Made by a program: the position numbers and the translations under genes. The notes under the pieces were generated by a model that was not told the origin of the DNA, searched no databases, and saw only the letters and a program-made list of their open reading frames with translations. Below, one piece after another: positions 54,432 to 63,751 of a stretch of DNA of 64,000 nucleotides. This stretch comes from Vibrio sp. Of7-15 (GTDB lineage Bacteria > Pseudomonadota > Gammaproteobacteria > Enterobacterales > Vibrionaceae), in the NCBI RefSeq assembly GCF_022347565.1, contig NZ_JAKRGH010000003.1, forward strand, positions 1-64,000, in the 5' to 3' direction. The first letter of the stretch is position 1. Every line of letters starts with the position of its first letter.

Positions 54432-55393
54432 CCCAGCTATTGAGCGCTCCGTATACGTTTGATGTTCATCGGGCCATGCAGTTGGTGAAACACGAAGCGG
54501 CATCAATAGGAAAGCGACCTGTTATTACATTTTCGGCCAGTTTATTACCTGCGTACCAGCAATCTGACATTATTGAAGTGCGTAACCCTATTGCTGGCGA
54601 ATGGGTATTCACTTGTGATTTAACCGCATTGTCAGGCAGCCAAGGGGTGATGCCACGCTACAGCTATAGTGAGTCGTTAAAGGAGCTGTTTGAACAAGGC
54701 AATGACGCGCTGGTTGATTTTTTTGATGGATTTAACAACCGTTATTATCGTCTGCATTGCCAAACAGAATTAAAACACGACTTAGTTTCTCAGGCAGAAG
54801 AAGAGCATTTTAGTTGGAATAAGCATGATTTATCGCTGACGACCATGCTTTCTAATTTATATGGTGATTTGGGTCACCATAGTCACTTACCTGCAACACA
54901 TTTAGTGCAATATTCAGCGCTTTTAGGGTTGAAGCTGTCTTGTCCGCATACCCTAGAAGGATTGCTGGAAGATTATTTTGAATATGTCTTTGAAGTGAAT
55001 TATGGCGATGTGGACTATCAACCATTATTACCTTGTAGCGTGACTCGTTTAGGTGAACAAAAAGGGCAGAATAATCAACTTGGGTTTGGTGCTTTGGTTG
55101 GGAAAAGTGCGGTAACGGCTTTTCAACGTTTAGATATCATGATCAAACCGCGTAATAACCGTGAATTCAATAATATTCGTCGGGATCAGCGTTTAATTAC
55201 TGCCGTTGATGAATTTGTTCGTCATTACATTGGCGTTGATATTCGCTTAAAACTGATGATGAAAGTCGATGGCCGTTACTTACCTGGTTTACAGCTGACG
55301 ACCAATACTGATACCGATACCAGACTAGCTCAATCAACTTGGCTTGCTCCAAAACAAATAACAAAAGAATACGTGGTCATGCCACTTAAATAG
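54413..55393 (+). CDS. tssG: T6SS baseplate protein TssG
   Basis: This 326-aa wedge protein (VasB/ImpH family) has TFDVHRAMQLVKHEA near the N-terminus, then ITFSASLLPAYQQSDII, the central FFDGFNNRYYRL and a C-terminal LGFGALVGKSAVTAFQRLDI, which fit TssG. AAGGAG precedes the ATG within the tssF 3' end. The gene is 12 bases before clpV. Confidence 0.94.
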   Translation: MQKYALTQLLSAPYTFDVHRAMQLVKHEAASIGKRPVITFSASLLPAYQQSDIIEVRNPIAGEWVFTCDLTALSGSQGVMPRYSYSESLKELFEQGNDALVDFFDGFNNRYYRLHCQTELKHDLVSQAEEEHFSWNKHDLSLTTMLSNLYGDLGHHSHLPATHLVQYSALLGLKLSCPHTLEGLLEDYFEYVFEVNYGDVDYQPLLPCSVTRLGEQKGQNNQLGFGALVGKSAVTAFQRLDIMIKPRNNREFNNIRRDQRLITAVDEFVRHYIGVDIRLKLMMKVDGRYLPGLQLTTNTDTDTRLAQSTWLAPKQITKEYVVMPLK

Positions 55394-55405
55394 GGGAAGA
55401 GAATA

Positions 55406-58018
55406 ATGATAAACGTGGAATTACAAAGTTTAGTAAAACGCTTAGCGCCAACGTTAAAAAGTGCTCTTGAAGCGGCGGCTGGTGATTGCATGGCTCGTAC
55501 ACACTTCAGTATCGAGCCAGAGCATTGGTTTTATCAGCTTCTTGACGATCCTAAAAGTGGTTGGACAGAGCTGCTATCTCAAGGCTCGGTTGGTCGTGAT
55601 CAATTAATTGATCAGCTGGTTCGCCACTTGAACGGTTTATCTCGCGGTAATGACAGTTCCCCATCATTAGCGCCAGGTTTAGTTGAGCTATTGAAAGACA
55701 GCTGGTTACTTGCCTCTCTAAACCACAGTAATGCTGAAGTAAACGGCTACCATGTTCTTCTTGTTTTAAAGCAGCGTATTAGCCAAGCTGGTTACAATGG
55801 TGAGTTAACACCGTGGTTAAATGAGTTATCTACTGAAGCATTAAAAGCTAATGCTGTTAAGCACGGTACAGTTTCAACAGTGGCTCCGAGCACTGCGGGT
55901 TCTGAAGCGAGTATCAATCATGAAGCCAGTACTGTCGCTCTTGATAAATACACACATAATTTAACTCAGGCAGCTCGTAACGGTGAGCTGGACCCTATTT
56001 CTGGTCGTAACCCTGAGATTCGTAAATCTATCGATATTTTATGTCGTCGTCGTCAAAACAGCCCTATTTTGGTGGGTGATCCAGGCGTAGGTAAAACAGC
56101 GATTGTAGAAGGATTAGCACAGCAAATTGTTGATGGTAATGTGCCACCTTCTTTAGTTAATGTTGAACTTCGCACACTAGACTTATCATTATTGCAAGCA
56201 GGTGCAAGCATCAAAGGTGAGTTTGAAAACCGCCTTAAAGACGTACTCACAGAAGTTAAGCAGTCTGCTCACCCTATTATTGTGTTCATTGATGAAGCTC
56301 ATACCTTAATTGGTGCTGGTGGCGCAGCAGGCCAAAATGATGCTGCAAACTTATTAAAGCCAGCTTTAGCTCGTGGAGAGTTCCGTACTATTGCGGCAAC
56401 GACTTGGGCGGAGTACAAGCAATATTTTGAAACCGACGCAGCGTTAACTCGTCGTTTTCAATTAGTGTCGGTGGGTGAGCCAAACGAAGAAGATGCCATT
56501 CAAATGCTGCGTGGCGTGACTCGTGGTTTAGAAAAGCATCACCGCGTTAAAGTATTAGAAGAAGCCATCGAAGCGGCAGTTCAGTTGTCGGTACGCTTTT
56601 TACCTGAGCGTCAGCTGCCAGATAAAGCCATTAGTTTATTAGATACGGCGTGTTCACGTATTGGCCTGAGCCAGAGCGCTTTACCACAGCAGCTTGATGG
56701 TTTAGCGGAGCAAATTCGCTACACCAAAAATGAAATTTCAGCGGTTGAACGCGAAGATGCAATGCTGGCTAATGGTGCTGAAAAATTAGAAGCAGCAAAA
56801 GAAAAACTGACCAAACTTGAATCTGAGTTCGATGAGTTAGAGCAACGTTGGGAAGCTGAAAAACAGTTAGTGACTGACATTACGGCTCTGCAAGATGCGA
56901 TTGATGAAAAATTCTTAGCGGGTGAAGACGTTGCTGATAGCGCCGAGCAAAATGAGTTGGCGGAAAAAATGGCGAAGCTGCATGAACTACAAGGTGAATC
57001 ACCACTAGTCATGCCACAAGTTGATACTCAGACCATTGCGGAAGTGATTTCATTATGGACAGGTGTGCCTGTTGGTAACATGATGAAAGACGAAGTAGAA
57101 CGTTTACTGAAGTTAGAAGATCTTATTGGTGAGCGTGTAATTGGTCAAAAAGCCCCAATTGCTGAAATCTCTAAGGCCATTCGAATGTCTCGTGCGGGAT
57201 TAACGGATCCACGTAAACCTGTTGGTGTCTTTTTAATGTGTGGTCCAAGTGGTGTTGGTAAAACAGAAACAGCACTGGCGTTGACGGATCTTCTTTATGG
57301 CGGTGAGAAAAACATCACGACCATTAACATGACGGAATTTAAAGAAGAGCACAAAATCTCCATGTTACTTGGCTCACCAGCAGGGTATGTTGGGTTTGGT
57401 AAAGGCGGTGTGTTAACGGAAGCGGTACGTAAAAATCCATACTCAGTTCTATTGTTGGATGAAATGGAAAAAGCGCACCCAGGTGTTCATGACTTGTTCT
57501 ATCAAATCTTCGATAAAGGCTCGATCTCAGACAGTGAAGGCCGTGATATTGATTTTAGGAACACCATTATCATCATGACATCAAACGCTGCTGACAGTGC
57601 AGTTGTGGATGCATGCTCTGAGAAAAGGCCACCAGTTCCTGAGTTAACAAAAACCATTTTCCCTGCACTGCAAAACTACTTCAAGCCCGCATTTATTGGC
57701 CGTTCGACAGTAGTGCCTTATTTCCCGCTTGATAATGACGAAATGGCACAAATTGCTCGTTTATCATTACGCCGAATTGAAAAGCGCGTAAAAAATCATT
57801 ACGGCGCTAGCTTCAGTTACAGCGAAGAGCTAATTGAACATCTAATTGAACAAAATCACTCACCAGAAACCGGTGCTCGTGCAATTGAGCAGATTATAAA
57901 CCGGACTTTAATGCCTGAGCTGGCGACACAATGCATTGTGAGAGTTAGCGGCGGCGAAGCCATTACTCAGATCCATCTGGATCTGGCTGAAGGACAAATT
58001 GATATAGCCATTAATTAA
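55406..58018 (+). CDS. tssH: T6SS sheath-recycling ATPase TssH (ClpV)
   Basis: This 870-aa AAA+ disaggregase takes apart contracted sheaths. It has an N-terminal Clp domain, first Walker A GDPGVGKTAIVEG (~residue 225) with VIVFIDEAHTLIGAGG-type Walker B, a helical middle domain, and second Walker A GPSGVGKTETAL (~615) with VLLLDEMEKAHPGVHDLFY. The length and the two ATPase modules match ClpV rather than ClpB. The ribosome-binding site is GGGGAAGAG. The N-terminal helix that normally binds the sheath is likely the LAPTLKSALEAAAGDCMARTH segment. Confidence 0.95.
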   Translation: MINVELQSLVKRLAPTLKSALEAAAGDCMARTHFSIEPEHWFYQLLDDPKSGWTELLSQGSVGRDQLIDQLVRHLNGLSRGNDSSPSLAPGLVELLKDSWLLASLNHSNAEVNGYHVLLVLKQRISQAGYNGELTPWLNELSTEALKANAVKHGTVSTVAPSTAGSEASINHEASTVALDKYTHNLTQAARNGELDPISGRNPEIRKSIDILCRRRQNSPILVGDPGVGKTAIVEGLAQQIVDGNVPPSLVNVELRTLDLSLLQAGASIKGEFENRLKDVLTEVKQSAHPIIVFIDEAHTLIGAGGAAGQNDAANLLKPALARGEFRTIAATTWAEYKQYFETDAALTRRFQLVSVGEPNEEDAIQMLRGVTRGLEKHHRVKVLEEAIEAAVQLSVRFLPERQLPDKAISLLDTACSRIGLSQSALPQQLDGLAEQIRYTKNEISAVEREDAMLANGAEKLEAAKEKLTKLESEFDELEQRWEAEKQLVTDITALQDAIDEKFLAGEDVADSAEQNELAEKMAKLHELQGESPLVMPQVDTQTIAEVISLWTGVPVGNMMKDEVERLLKLEDLIGERVIGQKAPIAEISKAIRMSRAGLTDPRKPVGVFLMCGPSGVGKTETALALTDLLYGGEKNITTINMTEFKEEHKISMLLGSPAGYVGFGKGGVLTEAVRKNPYSVLLLDEMEKAHPGVHDLFYQIFDKGSISDSEGRDIDFRNTIIIMTSNAADSAVVDACSEKRPPVPELTKTIFPALQNYFKPAFIGRSTVVPYFPLDNDEMAQIARLSLRRIEKRVKNHYGASFSYSEELIEHLIEQNHSPETGARAIEQIINRTLMPELATQCIVRVSGGEAITQIHLDLAEGQIDIAIN

Positions 58019-58029
58019 CGGGGGATGTT

Positions 58030-59019
58030 GTGAACAACGAAATAAGCAACAGTTATGGGCTTGGTAAAGCGATTCATAAGCAGGTAACAGATCCTAAAGG
58101 GGATTCTGTAGGTTTGGCCGATGCGGCGCTTGATTGGACGACTGGAATGATTGATGCGACACCGATTGGTGAAGTGATTAACCGCCCAGTTAAAGCCATT
58201 GAAGAAAGCTGTATTAGTCGTATTGAGCGCACCAAAATTGTAGAAGGCGTAAAACAAAAATTTTCTACACACATCAGTAAAGCGGCTGCTCAAAGCTTGC
58301 ATAGTTTTACGATGCCAAATGTACTTTCTGCCGACAGAGCATTACTGAGAGGCAAAACCGGGCAAGAGTACATGGACACAACAAAAGCGGTTTACGACAA
58401 ACATCAGCAGTCTCGTTTTTATCGTTTCCAGCGTAAAATGCACGATCAAGCTCGTGTGTTGAAGAAGAATCCGGTAAAAATTGCCAAATTACCACTTGGT
58501 TTAGTTCCGGGTGGCGATATTGCTAAAACAGCTATTAAAGGCGCTGAATACGTTGGTGGTAAGTTTGCTGGAGCGCGTAAGCAGCGTAAAAAAGGCGAAT
58601 ACGCATCAGGCAATAAAGCCGTTTTAGAGCAGCGTTTAGGGAACAAAGAAGCAGCAAGGAAAATTGCTAAATGGCAAGCAAAAGACATAGCTGAATTGGG
58701 GCCAAAACTGCAACGTAACCTGTATAAGTTAAAACAATCGGTAGCGGTGTTGGATTCTCGCCACAGTGATATTGAAGCGAAAGTAAATCGCTTTAATGCG
58801 GCTTCGACGGTTGATGCACAGTATGCCGCTTTAGCGCAAGTTGCACGTAGCCGTGAAGAGTTAGCGATGAGCTACCATGAAGCGCAGCACTATATCGAGA
58901 AGGTAAAAGGGATGTGCAGTACACTAGAAGCCACTGCCATTGAAACAAATGCGTACTTACACTTTCTAGAAGAGTTACTGGATCAAACACAAACTTCCAT
59001 TCTTAACTCGATTAAGTAG
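58030..59019 (+). CDS. Unrecognised T6SS-associated protein A
   Basis: This 329-aa protein has GTG start behind GGGGGA, 11 bases after clpV. No signal peptide is seen. Residues ~150-180 hold a hydrophobic patch (AKLPLGLVPGGDIAKTAIKG), followed by a strongly basic stretch (AGARKQRKKG). The C-terminal ~130 residues look coiled coil (LKQSVAVLDSRHSDIEAKVN). The composition resembles many T6SS-linked helical effectors or scaffold proteins, but no domain was identified. Its tight link to clpV suggests co-transcription. It may act with the next gene. Confidence 0.7.
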   Translation: MNNEISNSYGLGKAIHKQVTDPKGDSVGLADAALDWTTGMIDATPIGEVINRPVKAIEESCISRIERTKIVEGVKQKFSTHISKAAAQSLHSFTMPNVLSADRALLRGKTGQEYMDTTKAVYDKHQQSRFYRFQRKMHDQARVLKKNPVKIAKLPLGLVPGGDIAKTAIKGAEYVGGKFAGARKQRKKGEYASGNKAVLEQRLGNKEAARKIAKWQAKDIAELGPKLQRNLYKLKQSVAVLDSRHSDIEAKVNRFNAASTVDAQYAALAQVARSREELAMSYHEAQHYIEKVKGMCSTLEATAIETNAYLHFLEELLDQTQTSILNSIK

Positions 59020-59095
59020 CGGTAATAACTAAAAACATTACATATTGTATTCAGCGGCTGAAAAGTCGCTGAGTAGTATACAAGGAGTGACGTTT

Positions 59096-60196
59096 ATGCC
59101 GAGTAAAATGTCAATAACGCTTAGCTCGACTAAGCCTGCGGTTAGTTTTTCAGGCTTAAAAAATGTACCGGGTTACATGAAACGTATACCTGACACAAAA
59201 GGCTTTGGTTATGCTAATGATCATGTCGGTGATGGCATTGGTTTAATCACAGGTGCCGTTGAACAGGCCCAAGAAGTAGCGAATGCCGCTGCCGAAGCTG
59301 CAGGTGCTGCTGCGGATTCTGGTGGTATTGATTGGGTTGGTGCTGGGCCGATTGGTGATACGGTTTCAACAGCGATTGAGTCTGTGCAAGCGATTTTAGA
59401 GTGGGCCGGAAAACGCAAAGCTAAAGAGTTACCTGCTAATACGCTCTTATTAGCTCCAACTCCGGTTTCTCCGCCACAAGGTCAAAGCCAAGTTGTGCAT
59501 CAAGATATGTTGTCGGCAACGGCTTCAAATGCAAAGTGCCAGAGCTACTTTAAAAAACGCATGTACAAGAAAATTGCAGGCTCGGCAGTATCAACAACTG
59601 GGTCTTGGCTGGGAGCAGTGACGCAAGTGAACGTAACAGGGGCACTTCGTCATGGCCGTTCAGAAGCGAAAACCATTGCTCATATTGCTCGTTTTAAAAA
59701 ACTCTTAGATGGTTTTAACCGTCAAGGGTATGAAGATGAAATCGAAATGTGTAAGCGTTTAATGCGCTGGAAAGCAGTAAAAGCGGTTTCTCAAGGTGCT
59801 CAGTTAACAGCAGATCTCATTCCAGGTTCGGCAGGTGCACCTATAGCTGGAGGCTTGATTGCTGGTGCTGCTTCTATTGGTACAGCAGCTTACATGCGTA
59901 AAGAAGAAGACTTGATCGTTCAAACCGCTCAAATGCTCCATTACCGCGCCTTCATGGAATTATCAAATAACATGGATACTCAGCAACGCAGTGTCTACAC
60001 CGTTGCATTAGATTCGCCTGCCGTTGAATTAGTACGTGAGATGTTTGGCCAAATCGCACGTATTGAGCAAGAGCGCGTACTCGTTAATGTACGTGGTCAT
60101 AAACTTAAAATTGGTGGTGAGCACCTAAAAGCCGATCAATACATGCGTGAGCCTGCTGGCTGGCTAGTTCTGGTTGATAAATTGAGCTTGCTCTAA
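59096..60196 (+). CDS. Unrecognised T6SS-associated protein B with glycine-rich segments
   Basis: This 366-aa protein has ATG at 59096 behind AAGGAG (8-base spacing). The frame reaches back to a TTG at 59045 without a ribosome-binding site. It has an Ala-rich helix at about residues 60-85 and a Gly/Ala-rich stretch SAGAPIAGGLIAGAASIGTA at ~255-280, which could insert into membranes. No MIX motif, enzymatic motif or signal peptide was seen. It follows protein A by 76 nt and shares its Ala/Lys-rich style and its GxIGD/PIG-type sequence (TPIGEVINRPVKAIE versus GPIGDTVSTAIESVQ). The two may be distant relatives. It could be an effector, immunity or accessory protein; none is proven. Confidence 0.65.
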   Translation: MPSKMSITLSSTKPAVSFSGLKNVPGYMKRIPDTKGFGYANDHVGDGIGLITGAVEQAQEVANAAAEAAGAAADSGGIDWVGAGPIGDTVSTAIESVQAILEWAGKRKAKELPANTLLLAPTPVSPPQGQSQVVHQDMLSATASNAKCQSYFKKRMYKKIAGSAVSTTGSWLGAVTQVNVTGALRHGRSEAKTIAHIARFKKLLDGFNRQGYEDEIEMCKRLMRWKAVKAVSQGAQLTADLIPGSAGAPIAGGLIAGAASIGTAAYMRKEEDLIVQTAQMLHYRAFMELSNNMDTQQRSVYTVALDSPAVELVREMFGQIARIEQERVLVNVRGHKLKIGGEHLKADQYMREPAGWLVLVDKLSLL

Positions 60197-60359
60197 TATT
60201 TGTTTGCTTTGTAATAAACTAAAAAATAAAATTATTACAAACAAATATCATAAAAATAAAAAGTCAGATCGACTGAATATAGCCGATACTGATTATTATA
60301 AAAACAATAATACCCAGAAAAGTGGTCATCATTGTAAGGGAAAATATTAGGATACGATT

Positions 60360-61514
60360 GTGGAAAAAAATCCATTTACACCAGAACAGCTTCAATGGAT
60401 AAGAAGTTCCTTAAAAATAGCCGTTGTCCACGGAGGAGATAAGACGCAATCGGAAAGTTATCTTTATGAAAACTTAAGCCCGCGTTCAACAAAAACCTAT
60501 GAGCCAGTCGCGCACGATATTGCTCAGGCTTTACGTGAATCAGGCTTTATGCATGTAAAGGTGCTTCCAGAAGACATTAATTTACCGCAACAACTAAAAG
60601 CTTTAGAAATTGACTTAGTTTTCACCAATAGTGGTGGTTTACAAGGCTTTGACTCAATGTGTCACTTACCATCTATGCTCGAAATGCTAGGGGTACCGTA
60701 CGTTGGCCATTCACCAATGGTCGCTGGTGTGTTGGATAATAAGCATCTGTTTAAGCACGAGATTCATGCGGCAGGGATCCCGACTGCACCTTTTATTACC
60801 ATAGGTTTAGAAGAGAGCATTAATGATGACGTGAACCAGTCTATGCTTGATCTGATTGACGCTGAGTTTGGTGACGGCTTCATTGTTAAGCCAGTGTCTG
60901 GCCGTGCTTCTGTGCATGTATACCCAGTATTTGAGCGTAAAGAGCTTGATAGTGTGGTTAAAAAAGTTCAAAAAGCGACCAATAATATCGTTCTAGTCGA
61001 ACCTTATTTATCTGGACGTGAATTTGTCGTTGCTGTGGCTGGCCCAGTAGTGATGAAAAATAATGAACTACACAGTTTAGATGGGCCGCTGTCTTTTTCT
61101 ATAACAGAGAGAGTATTAGAAAAAGATGAAACGATTTTTACTTCAATGGATGTAAAACCTATTACAGGTGATCGCTTATTGAAGGTAACAGATTCTAATC
61201 TGCGCGGTCAGTTGGCCGAAATTGGCTCGAAAATCTTTACTCAATTAGGGCTACAAACCCTTGTTAGAGTCGATTTACGTATGGATAAGAAAGGAAAATT
61301 GTTGGTATTGGAAACCAACCCTAAGCCTGATCTGAAAAAACCAGAAGGTAATAAGGTCAGTCTTGTTTGTCACGATATTCAGGGAGAGAATATGAGTTAC
61401 CACGACCTAATTCAATCGGTTGTTTTCAATCGACTGGCTTATTTAAAACAGCACCGACCAAGTACTCTTGCCCACTGTTTCTCTGATGATTTTTATCAGC
61501 TAGCAGAGAAATAG
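60360..61514 (+). CDS. ATP-grasp ligase, D-Ala-D-Ala ligase-like
   Basis: This 384-aa enzyme uses ATP to join a carboxylate to an amine. It has an N-terminal domain KIAVVHGGDKTQSESYLY, then LVFTNSGGLQGFDSMCHLP, a lid region YVGHSPMVAGVLDNKHLFKH, GDGFIVKPVSGRASVHVYPV, and metal-binding residues in RVDLRMDKKGKLLVLETNP, the ATP-grasp core. It resembles D-Ala-D-Ala ligase but lacks the typical VKP...S.GV.V substrate loop in exact form, so another peptide-like substrate is possible. GTG start behind TAGGA. It lies 163 nt after protein B and 8 nt before the MFS gene. Confidence 0.85.
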   Translation: MEKNPFTPEQLQWIRSSLKIAVVHGGDKTQSESYLYENLSPRSTKTYEPVAHDIAQALRESGFMHVKVLPEDINLPQQLKALEIDLVFTNSGGLQGFDSMCHLPSMLEMLGVPYVGHSPMVAGVLDNKHLFKHEIHAAGIPTAPFITIGLEESINDDVNQSMLDLIDAEFGDGFIVKPVSGRASVHVYPVFERKELDSVVKKVQKATNNIVLVEPYLSGREFVVAVAGPVVMKNNELHSLDGPLSFSITERVLEKDETIFTSMDVKPITGDRLLKVTDSNLRGQLAEIGSKIFTQLGLQTLVRVDLRMDKKGKLLVLETNPKPDLKKPEGNKVSLVCHDIQGENMSYHDLIQSVVFNRLAYLKQHRPSTLAHCFSDDFYQLAEK

Positions 61515-61522
61515 GAGTAGGA

Positions 61523-63751
61523 GTGGACTCAGTAAAAAATAAAGCAAGGTTGCTACTCGGTTCAGCAATAGTGACGTTGTCACTATTGCTGATTCTCGTT
61601 GTGGGGTACGCACAAGCATTAAAAAGCTATCAACAGTTAACCGTTGATACGGTGCTGGCGCAAACAGAAGCAGCACGTCTTGGTATTGAACAAATCCTGA
61701 ATTCAGGTGTGTCCCTGACCGAAATTGCAGGCTTAAATAAAGTTCTTCAGCCTATTGCTGATTCAGAAAACTCAGTGACGGGGTTGCGCTTACTAGCCGG
61801 TGATAAAGAGTTATATAGTTTTGGCCCTCAAGCAGGTAGCCTTAATCATATTTCAGTACCATTAAGTAACAAATTTGGCCAAGTAGGCAGTTTGGAAGTG
61901 GTTTTAAGCCCTGAAAAGGTTGAAGCTCTGATCAGCGCTAACTTTCAGCCGATGTTATGGCTTATTGCAATCCTTCTTATCGTCTTTGTTGGTTGTGTAC
62001 TGAAGAGTCAGCATCGTGCTGTTTATCTGACCAGTTTTACGGTCATCTTCTTTACTATGGCCATTAGCGTATTGCTGTTAGTCGGCAGCTTGTACCGTGA
62101 TGGTTTACAAAGCAAAGCGGTATCTCTGGGGGATATTGTAAGCCAGCGTTTATCTCCCATTCTTGATTATAACGTTGATCAAGATTTATTAACTGGGATT
62201 GATGGCATGCTTGATAACTTCAGGCGCGCGAATCCGGAGCTTTCCGAAATTTCGGTGTACAAAGGCGAAGCGTTGATTGCCAGTAGCCATGACCGAAATA
62301 GCATGGGGCTGATTTTAAAAGACACCGGAGTGCTTGAATACAGCCATGCCACCTCTTTGCAAGGCGAGGTGAGGTTATCTTATCAAGCAGAAGTTGTTTT
62401 AGCACAGCTCGCGAGAATTTTGAAAAACTTCGCGGTGCTGTTTTTTGCGTGTGGGCTAGTGTGTTTTGTGTTCATTCGTCTATTAAGCGGTGAAGCAAAT
62501 CGAAGCCAAGACGATTTAGTTCTAGAGCGACTTAAGCCCTTGTTTCTTGGCGCAGTGCTAATGGAAGCGCTAATGGCTCCGATCATGCCCCAGTACCTAA
62601 CAGCAGTTGCTAATGATGCTGGTTTAGGGGCGGGCGCATCTTCTTTATTTTTCACGCTGTATTTTCTCGGTTTTGCATTAACGCTATTGCCTGCTGCTCG
62701 GCTTATTGAACTTTATGATATTAGACGAGTGCTGGTTATTGGCATTTTATTATCAAGTTTGGGGTGTGTTCTTCTTGGCTCTGAGTACTTCCATATTGAT
62801 TGGAATATTGTCGTTACGCTTGGGGCAAGGTTAGTTTCTGGTATTGGCCAAGCTTTAATTTTTATTGCTGTTCAAGGGTATATTTTAAGATTTAGTAACC
62901 GAAGTAATAAAACTCAGGCGGCGGGTATCATTGTCTTTTGCTTTAACGCTGGCTTTATTACCGGGGCAGCGATTGGTGCTTTATTGGCTAACTACCTTGG
63001 TGATAAAGGTATCTTTATGCTTGCGGCAAGCATCGGTCTGATCATGAGTATGTTTAGTTTGTTGTTGCCTTCCATGAAATTACAGAAGGTGTCATCACGA
63101 TCGTTTACTCAAAATATTGTGGAGATGATGTCTGACTCGTGGCGCTTAATTAAAGTCCCTGCATTTATTCGTACCATGTTATTAGTCGGGATACCAACGA
63201 AAGCAGCATTAACGGGGGTTGTGTCTTTTGCTGTTCCTTTATTGTTATCTGAGCAAGGGATCAGTAAAGAAAGTATTGGGCAGGTATTAATGGCATACGC
63301 AGCTGTAGTGTTGTTTGTGAGCCATAAGGTTGGCCCTTGGGTTGATAAATTAGGCAGTAGCAAAACCGCGTTGAGTATTGGCAGTTTATTAGCTGGGCTA
63401 GGCCTTGCTTTGTTGGCTTATGCTCTGATGCTGGAAACAGAGTGGCACATTGTCGCGTTAATGACGGTATCTATGATGGTGCTGGGCTTTTCACACGGTT
63501 TAATTAATGCGCCTGTGGTGACACACGTTGTAGAAAAAACTCGTGGTTATAGCAGCACAGACTCAACAGTTGCAGCAACTTACCGATTTCTTGAAAGATT
63601 TGGTCATGTTTCCGGTTCTATTATAGTGGCTCAATTGCTGATGTGGTTAGGGGCTGCTCAAGCGATGCTTGCATTAGGTATTTTCTTCACTTTGGCTTGC
63701 ACTCTATTTGTGATGTTTGAACGAACCACGGTTAAGGCGGTGAGTGTATGA
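61523..63751 (+). CDS. MFS transporter fused to a membrane sensor-like N-terminal half
   Basis: The 742-aa product starts with TM1 (IVTLSLLLILVVGYA) and a ~110-residue periplasmic segment. Then come TM pairs at ~150-200 with a second periplasmic segment (~200-310, ILDYNVDQDLLTGIDGMLD) and TM. From ~residue 335 a 12-helix major facilitator begins: PLFLGAVLMEALMAPIMPQY, GARLVSGIGQALIFIAVQGY, then LVGIPTKAALTGVVSFAVPL. Fusion of sensor-type domains to an MFS exporter is unusual. It is GTG-started behind AGGAG and 8 nt after the ligase, so the two probably work together, for example exporting a ligated product. Confidence 0.82.
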   Translation: MDSVKNKARLLLGSAIVTLSLLLILVVGYAQALKSYQQLTVDTVLAQTEAARLGIEQILNSGVSLTEIAGLNKVLQPIADSENSVTGLRLLAGDKELYSFGPQAGSLNHISVPLSNKFGQVGSLEVVLSPEKVEALISANFQPMLWLIAILLIVFVGCVLKSQHRAVYLTSFTVIFFTMAISVLLLVGSLYRDGLQSKAVSLGDIVSQRLSPILDYNVDQDLLTGIDGMLDNFRRANPELSEISVYKGEALIASSHDRNSMGLILKDTGVLEYSHATSLQGEVRLSYQAEVVLAQLARILKNFAVLFFACGLVCFVFIRLLSGEANRSQDDLVLERLKPLFLGAVLMEALMAPIMPQYLTAVANDAGLGAGASSLFFTLYFLGFALTLLPAARLIELYDIRRVLVIGILLSSLGCVLLGSEYFHIDWNIVVTLGARLVSGIGQALIFIAVQGYILRFSNRSNKTQAAGIIVFCFNAGFITGAAIGALLANYLGDKGIFMLAASIGLIMSMFSLLLPSMKLQKVSSRSFTQNIVEMMSDSWRLIKVPAFIRTMLLVGIPTKAALTGVVSFAVPLLLSEQGISKESIGQVLMAYAAVVLFVSHKVGPWVDKLGSSKTALSIGSLLAGLGLALLAYALMLETEWHIVALMTVSMMVLGFSHGLINAPVVTHVVEKTRGYSSTDSTVAATYRFLERFGHVSGSIIVAQLLMWLGAAQAMLALGIFFTLACTLFVMFERTTVKAVSV

